Of a DNA stretch of 64,000 bases, positions 57,039 through 64,000 are shown in pieces. The DNA lies in contig NZ_CP054024.1 in assembly GCF_005862305.2 (NCBI RefSeq), forward strand, positions 124,001 to 188,000, given 5' to 3'. The notes beneath the pieces are model-generated. The model saw only the letters and a list, made by a program, of their open reading frames with translations, searched no databases and was not told the origin of the DNA. Source of the stretch: Rhizobium indicum. GTDB lineage: Bacteria; Pseudomonadota; Alphaproteobacteria; Rhizobiales; Rhizobiaceae. Made by a program: the position numbers and the translations under genes. Each line of letters opens with the position of its first letter. The first letter of the stretch is position 1.

Positions 57039-58706
57039 ATGGCAGAAATGCAAAAAAGATCACCTCCAGCCCTGAGGGCGAACAGCGCGAGGTCAAGGGG
57101 TCCGACCTCTTTGTCCGGGCGCTTGAAAACCAGGGAGTCACGTGCATCTTCTACATCCCCGGCGAGGAAACCATCGACCTCTTCCATTCGCTGAGCAACT
57201 CGACGATCAAGGTCGTGCCGACCCACACCGAGCGGGCCGCGGCCCTTATGGCCGCCAACTGGGGTCGGCTCACCAGCCGCACTGGCGTCTGCATCACCAC
57301 CTGCGGTCCGGGCGCGCTCAACGTCCCGAACGGCGCGGAATATGCCCGGCTCAATGGCATGCCGGTGCTGCTGATCGCCGGCCAGAAGGCGATCAAGAAC
57401 CGCCGCCAGGCGGGTTTTCAGAGGTCCGCCACCGTCGAGGTGATGAAGCCTGTGACCAAGCACGCAATACAAATCACATCGGCGGAGATGATCCCGCCAA
57501 CGGTCAGTGAAGCATTCCGCATCACCCAGGAGGGAAAGAAGGGGCCGGTGTATATTGAACTTCCGGAAGATATCGCGGCCGAAAATGCGAGAAGGAGGTA
57601 GCGCCGATTGCGCCGCACAAGCGCGAACTGCCGATAGCAAACGATGCGGCCCTCGATCGCGCCGCCGCCCTCATCACCGCAGCCAAACGTCCGCTTCTCG
57701 TGTTCGGGGCCGCCGCCCCGCGTCGCGCCGCCTCGTGTCCCGGCTTGATAGCGGTTATGGAGCAATTTGTGAACCGCACGGGCATTCCGTTCTTTACCAC
57801 TCAAATGGGCAAGGGTGCTGTGTCCGAAGACTCCCATCTCTATATGGGCACGGCGGCGCCTTCCGAAGGCGACTATGTGCATGACGCCGTCGACAAGGCC
57901 TACCTGATCATTACGATCGGCCATGACACGACCGAAAAACCGCCCTTCCTCATGGGGCCGAAGGGACGGGAGGTCATTCACATCGGAGATCAGTCGCCGC
58001 CCGTCGAGCAGGTCTACTTCCCGCAATCCGAGGTCATCGGCGACATCGGCCATTCGCTCAAGGCGCTGGCGGATCGCCTTGAGGGCAAGCTGCCCAATGC
58101 CCGCGCATTGCTGCCGCTGCGCGAGAAGATCCTCTCCCGGATGTCCAACGACGCCGATGAAGAACGTTGGCCGGTCACGCCGCAGCGACTGGCGCACGAC
58201 GTGCGCAAGGTCATGACGGAAAACGGCATCGTTGCGCTCGACAACGGCTTGTACAAGCTCTCGTTCGCCCGCAACTACCCGACCTATCTCCCCAATACGC
58301 TGCTGCTCGACAACGAGCTGGCGACCATGGGCGCGGGACTGCCGTCGGCGATTGTTGTCGCGATGTCAATCCCGGGCGGCGCGTCATGGCGGTCTGCGGC
58401 GACAACGGCTTCCACATGACCAGCCAGGAACTGGAGACGACCCGCCGCCTCAAGCTCAACCTGGTCGTGCTCATCGTGGAGGACGGCGGCTACGGCATGA
58501 TCCGCCATAAGCAAGCCGCCCGCGGTTTCCCGGATTTCGGCAACACCGTCGACAATCCGGATTTCGTGAAATTGGCCGAAGCCTATGGGGTCAAGGGTAC
58601 GCGCGTCGAAGCGCTGGACGATCTGGTGCCAGCGCTGGAAGCCGCTTTCGAAGGCGGCGGCGTCCATGTCGTCGTAGTGCCGATCGATTATGCGGAGAAC
58701 AAGTGA
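57039..58706 (+). pseudogene. Broken acetolactate-synthase-like TPP enzyme
   Basis: A TPP-dependent enzyme of the IlvB family can be read across frames. FVRALENQGVTCIFYIPGEET carries the N-terminal domain, and the catalytic glutamate is in PTHTERAAALMAANWGRL. The middle domain is next, then AVCGDNGFHMTSQELETTRR and the TPP/Mg motif end EDGGYGMIRHKQ. Frame lesions fall near 57055, 57598 (one extra base before VAPIAPHKREL) and 58383 (IPGG to RRVMAVCG). The gene is long and otherwise well preserved, so inactivation is recent. The substrate is unknown. A strong NifA-type promoter sits in front. Confidence 0.85.
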
Positions 58707-58849
58707 GTGCTCACCGACGAGCTGCAACTCGCGCAAAGCGTAACCGGGATAAACCGCCCTCAGGAGCCCAGGAGGTCGACAGCAATGATCATCTTTTCAG
58801 AGCGGACGGCGGGCCCTGCTGTCCGAGAAAGCAACAGGAGGACCACAAC

Positions 58850-58945
58850 ATGAAACAGTTTATCTTCCAGACCCCGCCAAACATCCTTATCGAGGCAGGC
58901 GCATCCAGCAAGATCGCCGACGTCCTCAAGGGCTACAAGGCCGCC
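58850..58945 (+). pseudogene. Iron-containing alcohol dehydrogenase N-terminal stub
   Basis: ATG with an AGGAGG ribosome-binding site, then KQFIFQTPPNILIEAGASSKI, the standard N-terminus of class III alcohol dehydrogenases. After about 31 codons it runs into folC-derived sequence in another frame. It was probably the next gene of the NifA-controlled operon. Confidence 0.7.
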
Positions 58946-59351
58946 CGGCGCCGAGATCTGGATCGATGGCGGGCATAATCCCGGTGCCGGCGAAGTGATC
59001 GCCGAAGCCATGGCCAATTTCGAGGAACGCCAGTCTCGGCCGCTTTTTCTGATCATCGGCATGATCAATACCAGGGATCCGGTCGGCTATTTCAAGGCCT
59101 TTACCGGCCTGGTCGAAAAGGTTTTCTGCGTGCCGATCCGCGGCAGCGAAGCGATGGTCGACCCGGTGATATTGTCGAATGCCGCTTATGATGCCGGTTT
59201 GGTTGCCGAACCGATGTTGAAGGTCGGCGATGCGCTGGAGGCGATAAAGGCATTTCTCGATCCGGAGGAATTGCCGCCACGCATCCTGGTCGGCAGATCT
59301 CTCTATCTCGTCGGCGACGTGCTTGCCGACAACGGCACGCCGCCGAAGTGA
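58946..59351 (+). pseudogene. folC: folC 3' fragment
   Basis: AEIWIDGGHNPGAGEVIAEA, then LFLIIGMINTRDPVGYFKAF and PPRILVGRSLYLVGDVLADN, are the C-terminal third of bifunctional dihydrofolate/folylpolyglutamate synthase. The ATP-binding N-terminal two-thirds are absent. With the terminator and trxA after it, this looks like a block of chromosomal DNA carried into the plasmid. Confidence 0.85.
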
Positions 59352-59362
59352 AGGCTGCAAAA

Positions 59363-59394
59363 TGAAAAAAGCCCGGTCTAGCCGGGCTTTTTCA
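59363..59394. terminator. Bidirectional rho-independent terminator
   Basis: GCCCGG-TCTAG-CCGGGC stem-loop flanked by an A-run on one side and a T-run on the other. It sits between convergent folC and trxA and would stop transcription from both sides. Confidence 0.88.
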
Positions 59395-59422
59395 TCAATG
59401 TGATATAATTCGTCGATATCAA

Positions 59423-59743
59423 TCAGACAGCGCTCGAAATCCAGTTCGAAAGAACCGTCTTCGGCTTTGCGCCGACAGAGATATCGGCAACTTCGCCGCC
59501 CTTGAAGATTGCAAGGGTCGGAATGGAGCGCACACCGAACTGTGCAGCGAGTTCCGGGTTCTCGTCGATATTCAGCTTGGCGACCTTGACCTTGCCTTCC
59601 ATCTCGACGGCGATTTCTTCGAGGCTCAGAGCGATCATCTTGCACGGGCCGCACCATTCGGCCCAGAAATCGACGACGACGGGTATTGCGGATTCCAGAA
59701 CTTCCGACTGGAAATTATTGATATCGACTTTCACGATAGCCAT
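59423..59743 (-). CDS. trxA: Thioredoxin
   Basis: A 106-residue thioredoxin with WCGPC at residues 30-34 and the cis-proline region [13 protein letters not shown]. The ATG at 59743 has AAGGAG upstream. It looks functional and is a second copy beyond any chromosomal trxA. It is convergent with the folC fragment. Confidence 0.94.
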   Translation of the reverse strand: MAIVKVDINNFQSEVLESAIPVVVDFWAEWCGPCKMIALSLEEIAVEMEGKVKVAKLNIDENPELAAQFGVRSIPTLAIFKGGEVADISVGAKPKTVLSNWISSAV

Positions 59744-59980
59744 GGGCTGCTCCTTTACCGGAATTGGGTGTTGAACGGGCGTGTCGCAAAGCGGTCGGCC
59801 GAACGCATTGAGCTGAAATACGTTCTGCAGCGGCTCGACAAATACACCCCGGTGATTTCGTCTTCTGAAATGGCTTCTGCGGTTACGTGCCATTTGAAAG
59901 TATCCTTCTTTTGGGAGAGTGCCGACGCCCCGCTGGCAGGTGAGCCGCCGTAGGGGGCGAGCTATGAAGGCCGCCGCCGG

Positions 59981-60128
59981 CTCAGCTGGATCTTCGAGTT
60001 GCGCAGCGACTCGACTGCGTCAAAGTTTTCCTCGGCGGAGACGCCGAACATGTACTCGACTCCCTCGTCTCGAGTGCCGAGACAAGAAAGTCAGCCTCCT
60101 TGAGGCGTGCATCTACAGACTGAGGCAT
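59981..60128 (-). pseudogene. Second TPP-enzyme N-terminal stub
   Basis: On the minus strand from ATG 60128: ARLKEADFLVSALE, then after a one-base shift [21 protein letters not shown]. This is the start of an acetolactate-synthase-like protein, different in detail from the one at 57039. It breaks off after about 48 codons. Confidence 0.7.
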
Positions 60129-60286
60129 ACATAACCTTCTGACGGTTTTTATCTCATTGACGGCTCCATATCGTCACGACGATCTAGATACACCTCTTCA
60201 AACCGCGCAGTCAAGAATCATTTTGCACCAACGAACGTGCCGGCTCCATCGGAGCAGGCCTTTCCTCAAGCCATTGAATTTTTCTC

Positions 60287-61440
60287 TTAGTGAGGGCGCA
60301 GCGAGGAAATTTCCTCGGCGATCCGCTCCGCAGTCGGGCGCGGATTCGTCTTCGGCCGGGACGAACGATCCCCCACGTCGGCGGGCAATTCGTCGACCTT
60401 GCCACAATCCTCCATGCTTTTGGCAAGCCACTCGGCCAGCTTCGCGTCATCGGGTGCGAAAAGGGCTGCCGGATGCACGAAACGTTCTTTCTTGAAGTGC
60501 TCGACAAGGGCAGCGCGGGTGTCCCTGACGCGCGGGCGGGGAACGACACTCGTGCCGCCGCAGGACGCTTCCAAAGCCGGGCGGGTGAGGCACGCGAGGA
60601 ACTCCTCCTTGCCCATGTTCGGAAGATCTGCGTCGGCGCCGATGGCATCGCCGGCAATGCGGACAACGACGCCGCTGTCCGAACGATTGGTGCGCGCCGA
60701 CAGGGCGTCGATCAGGGTCAACCTTGCCACGACACGAAGCGTGTCGATGTCGACCTCCAGCTTGCCGTTTTCGCCGATCAACTGGGCAGCGTGCCGGGCG
60801 AACCGCCTGGACCCATAGAGATGCCCGGAGGCTTCGGAGCCGGAGTCGACCGAGACGTTCTGTCCAGCAAACGCACGCACCAGCATTGCCATGAGCGTAT
60901 CTTCCTCGATCGGGGCCCGTGCCAGCGCCTCGTGCAGCGCGTCGGTGCGGAAATCGCCGATCATGTCGATGCCGTTTCGGGTCACGTCCGGCCCGGTCTT
61001 GGCTGAAACGTCGATGGCAGCCTCGTTTCCGTCCTCGCCGCCGGGCGCGGTCGGATCGCCCTTGCCTTTCGCTTGTCTGGCTTCCGGCATCCGAAAATGG
61101 GCAGACTGCACCTTGCCCTCACGATCGAGAAACATGGCGATGCAATCGCCTTTGCCGGGCTTGCCGTACAGGTAACGCCACTTACCGCGGATCTTGACGT
61201 AGGTCTCGTCGATCCTGACCGAACCACAATGCGAGCGCCGAAACTGGCGCAGCCGCTTCTCGATCATCGGAACATAGGCAAGTACCCAGCGGTTAATCGT
61301 GCTGTGGTCCACTTCGAAGCCGCGCTCTTGGAACATCTCCTCAAGGTCTCGGTAGCTGAGCGGATACCGCAGATACCAGGCCGCCGCCTGCACGATGAGC
61401 CATGCTCGAAATGCCGCCCTTTGAAATCATCTTTCGACCA
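60287..61440 (-). CDS. Chimeric ORF: IS6 transposase N-terminus fused to ParB-like C-terminus
   Basis: From about residue 1 to 78 the frame reads as IS6-family transposase (WYLRYPLSYRDLEEMFQERG, VDHSTINRWV, RIDETYVKIRGKWRYLY), including the first catalytic Asp. It then passes without a stop into a different protein (FLDREGKVQSAHFRMPEARQ, IEEDTLMAMLVRAFAGQNVSV, IAGDAIGADADLPNMGKEEFLACL) typical of the C-terminal part of large plasmid ParB/RepB-like proteins. The transposase start (DFKGRHFE near 61425) is one frameshift upstream; a GTG at 61393 opens the chimeric frame. It is probably the result of IS-mediated deletion into parB. Whether it is expressed is unknown. Confidence 0.75.
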
Positions 61441-61626
61441 GCGCTTCAGCTTCTCGGCAATGGTATTCAGAAACACAGGCTCGCTCCACAAATTCGAAGC
61501 GAGAATTTCTCCGGCGAGTGTCAACAGACGGTTAACTAAGAAAATTTGCGACAGGCCCGGTCATCGCCCTGGCCCCGAGGACGCTGGAACGGGACGAGCG
61601 ACTTGGTTTTTCGCAGTGAGTTGCTG

Positions 61627-62397
61627 CTATGGAGCGCCGACCTTTGCTTCAACTCCAGTCACACCATAGCCGTCCTGCTCAAGGGCGGCGGCGTACGCGA
61701 CGGCATATGCCGCGATCTTATTCGCACAATCCATTCCATTGATAACTTGGCGAGCGTCGATGAAGTTGGTTGCCCGAAGATTAATGTAATCCGAGAGCTT
61801 CTTGCCGGTAAACCAGCCTTCCTTCAAGCCCATGACAAGCACCTTCGCCGCAATTTCCGGTACCAGTGCTCTTGCTGGAACGGAAACGATATCAATGCCG
61901 AGCTTGATGCTGGCCACGCGGTAGTTTTTCTTGTGCGTGAGTTGGGCGTATCCTCTCCCAAACCAGCCTTTACGCCAATATGGGGAGGAGACCCAAGGCA
62001 GCCCGCCCTTTGCCCATGCGCTGTCAAGACGGGCAATCGCCTGAAAGTCAGATATCGCGAGAGTCTCGCGCACCGGCTTCATAAGGCATCTAGTTTCATG
62101 AAATGCCGTAGCCAACACGTAGGCGCATTGGTTGCGCTGTAATGTGTGCACCTTGCATTCCGAGATTAGAAGTCGGGTGTCCCCGCGGTCGAGGTCGCCG
62201 ACGCCGCTTTTGGCGGCAAACGCCACGGCGACGCAAATTAAAATAATCAGGCATGCTGCAGCGAGTGTTCGGAGTATCGGCTCCGCTTCCCGTTCAGGGT
62301 GCCGCATGAGTGCGCCACCTACGTATTCGAAGGCGTCCCGTGCGTGTTCTACGTCTGATGACGGGCGGTACTTGCCATAGTAGTAGGCTATCTGCAT
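61627..62397 (-). CDS. Membrane-anchored GH19/endolysin-like peptidoglycan hydrolase
   Basis: A 256-residue protein. One hydrophobic anchor spans about residues 43-62, followed by a glycoside-hydrolase-19-like lysozyme domain. Probable catalytic Glu101 (AFHETRCLMKPVRE) is followed by GWFGRGYAQLTHKKNYRVAS and the C-terminal FIDARQVINGMDCANKIAAYA. The fold is shared by phage endolysins and bacterial chitinase-like enzymes. With the anchor it would act on the cell wall from the membrane. No phage genes surround it. Confidence 0.82.
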   Translation of the reverse strand: MQIAYYYGKYRPSSDVEHARDAFEYVGGALMRHPEREAEPILRTLAAACLIILICVAVAFAAKSGVGDLDRGDTRLLISECKVHTLQRNQCAYVLATAFHETRCLMKPVRETLAISDFQAIARLDSAWAKGGLPWVSSPYWRKGWFGRGYAQLTHKKNYRVASIKLGIDIVSVPARALVPEIAAKVLVMGLKEGWFTGKKLSDYINLRATNFIDARQVINGMDCANKIAAYAVAYAAALEQDGYGVTGVEAKVGAP

Positions 62398-62828
62398 CGC
62401 TTAACTCCGCAATATGCTGAGAACAAATCGACAGACGCCCCGCATAGGTGCGCAACTCAATTTTAATTTGTAAACAATAGGGTAGCGTACGTAACGGACC
62501 AAGGAGAGCAAAGTGACTCTTGCCGGGCGCCGCTCTGTCAATCGTTGTACTTATGGGCTGTGGCCAAAGAAAAAGGGAACCCACGTCGACACTCCCAATG
62601 GAGAAAGAGAACGTTGGGAGCTATGAGCGCGCGAGAATGGCGAGCGCGAAGTTCGGATCGCCTCCTTTCCATGCTCCTAGAGCAGCCTCTGGACCTCGCG
62701 TATCGTCTCCTCCCGACTCGACAGCACGTTGATGAATTCGGGCATGTGGGAGATGTCCTCGCGGGCGATCACTCTGTTTTTGCCTGTTTGATCATCATGG
62801 ATCGCGAATTCGGATCACCTTTCCTGAC
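62398..62828. other. Intergenic between the GH19 gene and adk
   Basis: About 430 bases. On the minus strand near 62690-62790 a short stretch (HMPEFINVLSSREETIREVQ) ending in a stop looks like the tail of a lost gene, but it has no start and no family match. Nothing else was recognised. Confidence 0.4.
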
Positions 62829-63461
62829 TCATTCGAATTCGGCCCGCGACAGACTGGTTTGTTCGCTTTCGGGTTTGCGATGGAGCCGCAATTCCGCAAG
62901 AAGGCTCGACGTAACCTGATCGATGGGCCTCAGCCCATCAACGGTGCGTAGGAGGCCGGCGGTGCGGTAGTAGTCCGCGAGCGGCTGCGTCTGAGTCCGG
63001 TAGGCTTCGAGCCTGACTTTCAGCGCCTCCGGATTGTCGTCGGCGCGCACCGGCAGGCCTGCGGCCTTGGCCTCGCGCGCCCGATAGATGATGCGGTCGA
63101 GGAGCACGGATTCGACGACCTTCAGTTCGAGCACCGCATCGAGCCCGATGCGCGCCTGTTCGAGCGCTTCGTCGAGGGCCCGCGCCTGTCCCAGCGTGCG
63201 GGGAAAGCCGTCGAGGATGAAGCCGGATGCAGCGCCCGGCTCGGCGATGCGTTCGAGGACGCAATTGACGACGATGTCGTCGCTAACCAATTCGCCCCGC
63301 GCTATGAAGTCGCGCACAGCAAGGCCGACCGGCGAGCCCTTGGTGACCGCAGCGCGCAGCATATCTCCCGTCGACAGCTGCGGCACGCCCAGCCGCTCTG
63401 CCAGGCGCGTTGCCTGCGTTCCCTTGCCCGCCCCCGGCGGTCCAAGGATGATCAATCTCAT
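62829..63461 (-). CDS. adk: Adenylate kinase, plasmid copy
   Basis: A 210-residue short-form Adk with P-loop GPPGAGKGTQ, FILDGFPRTLGQA and the DRIIYRAREA lid region lacking the long zinc lid. The ATG at 63461 has GAAGGAGG 7 bases upstream. It follows acs on the same strand. Acs yields AMP, which Adk recycles, so the pairing makes metabolic sense. Confidence 0.94.
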   Translation of the reverse strand: MRLIILGPPGAGKGTQATRLAERLGVPQLSTGDMLRAAVTKGSPVGLAVRDFIARGELVSDDIVVNCVLERIAEPGAASGFILDGFPRTLGQARALDEALEQARIGLDAVLELKVVESVLLDRIIYRAREAKAAGLPVRADDNPEALKVRLEAYRTQTQPLADYYRTAGLLRTVDGLRPIDQVTSSLLAELRLHRKPESEQTSLSRAEFE

Positions 63462-63563
63462 CGTTCCCTCCTTCGTACGTCTGGCCATTGTCTTTCCCTT
63501 GATCGCCCCGTCGGCCCCGATGAGGCGACACGCCGGAACCCACGTCTTCATCTTGTGCTGCCG

Positions 63564-64000
63564 TCAGCCAGCCTTCCGGTTCAGCCGGTTGTCTATCAGG
63601 TGGTCGACCACGGCGGGGTTAGAGAGCGTCGAGGTGTCACCGAACTCGGTGCATTTGTCCTCAGCTATCTTGCGCAGGATGTGGCGGATGATTTTCCCCG
63701 AGTTTGTTTTCGGCAGACCCACCGCGAACTGAACCTTGTCGATCGTGAAGATCGGGCCGATCGCCCTGCGAATCCAGGAAACGAGTTCATTGCGCAGCTC
63801 GTCAGAGGCAGTCTCGCCGTCGATAAGGACTACGTAAGCGTAGATGTCCTGCCCCTTGATCTCGTGCGGATAGCCGACCACCGCGGCTTCCGAAACGCTA
63901 GCGTGGGCGACTAGGGCGGACTCGAGTTCCGCCGTGCCGATGCGGTGGCCGGAGACGTTGATGACGTCGTCGACGCGGCCCGTGATCGAGTAATAGCCGT
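63564..64000 (-). CDS. acs: Acetyl-CoA synthetase, C-terminal part (runs off the window)
   Basis: The visible 145 codons are the C-terminal domain of Acs: [21 protein letters not shown] hinge, then the acetylation motif [17 protein letters not shown] with its regulatory lysine. The N-terminal part lies beyond position 64000. It activates acetate to acetyl-CoA and forms a pair with adk about 100 bases downstream. Confidence 0.93.
   Translation of the reverse strand, partial: GYYSITGRVDDVINVSGHRIGTAELESALVAHASVSEAAVVGYPHEIKGQDIYAYVVLIDGETASDELRNELVSWIRRAIGPIFTIDKVQFAVGLPKTNSGKIIRHILRKIAEDKCTEFGDTSTLSNPAVVDHLIDNRLNRKAG

Overview
The window looks like part of a rhizobial symbiosis plasmid (Rhizobium/Ensifer type, alpha-proteobacterial). 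The evidence is a nifHDKEN-fdxB operon, fixNOQP and fixGHIS, a second rpoN, several NifA upstream activator sites (TGT-N10-ACA) paired with sigma-54 promoters, FixK/FnrN boxes, and many broken genes and insertion-sequence remnants. No rRNA, tRNA or CRISPR array was seen. The exact species cannot be read from the sequence.

Region 1 (about 0.1-13.8 kb) is a rhizopine-like island. A MocR-type regulator is followed by mocD-mocE-mocF-like genes (di-iron oxygenase/desaturase, Rieske ferredoxin, ferredoxin reductase), a PanB-like enzyme, purU and a ruined folD. Together these read as an O- or N-demethylation module with one-carbon disposal. A divergently placed sugar-type ABC transporter (binding protein, permease, ATPase) follows. 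Next come a mosB-like aminotransferase and a mosC-like MFS transporter behind NifA/sigma-54 signals. The promoter and the 5' end of mosB are duplicated in tandem, and the first copy is dead. No mosA gene is visible. A three-gene FAD dehydrogenase (small subunit, GMC flavoprotein, cytochrome c; 13.9-16.9 kb) follows.

Region 2 (17.7-38.3 kb) is the symbiotic core. It holds fixNOQP and fixGHIS, each with a TTGAT-N4-ATCAA box, and rpoN2 with its own NifA site. On the minus strand are nifH, D, K, E, N, a degraded nifX and fdxB. A copied nifH leader then precedes an intact asd and a broken lysC.

Region 3 (38.3-45.4 kb) is a graveyard with a few live genes. It contains an IS3 orfA remnant, a repA fragment, a frameshifted AAA ATPase, a frameshifted CYP112 P450 (relic of the gibberellin operon), a zinc-ribbon remnant, an apparently intact toxin-antitoxin pair, a frameshifted phaE with a stub of phaC, a MerR/transposase chimera, and an aldehyde dehydrogenase remnant.

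Region 4 (45.5-56.5 kb) is a blcABC (attKLM) gamma-butyrolactone/AHL-lactonase operon with its divergent IclR regulator blcR. An exported MetX-like hydrolase lies downstream, and a complete branched-chain-amino-acid type ABC transporter is preceded by TGAACT half-sites like those in front of blcA.

Region 5 (56.5-64 kb) holds a NifA-type promoter in front of a broken TPP-dependent enzyme gene, an iron-alcohol-dehydrogenase stub fused to a folC 3' end, trxA, a second TPP-enzyme stub, an IS6 transposase fused in frame to a ParB-like C-terminus, a membrane-anchored GH19/endolysin-like protein, adk, and the 3' part of acs running off the window.

Taken together, microaerobic (FixK) and NifA control link respiration, nitrogen fixation and rhizopine synthesis. 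The moc, ABC-transporter and blc modules serve uptake and catabolism of small molecules in the rhizosphere or nodule.
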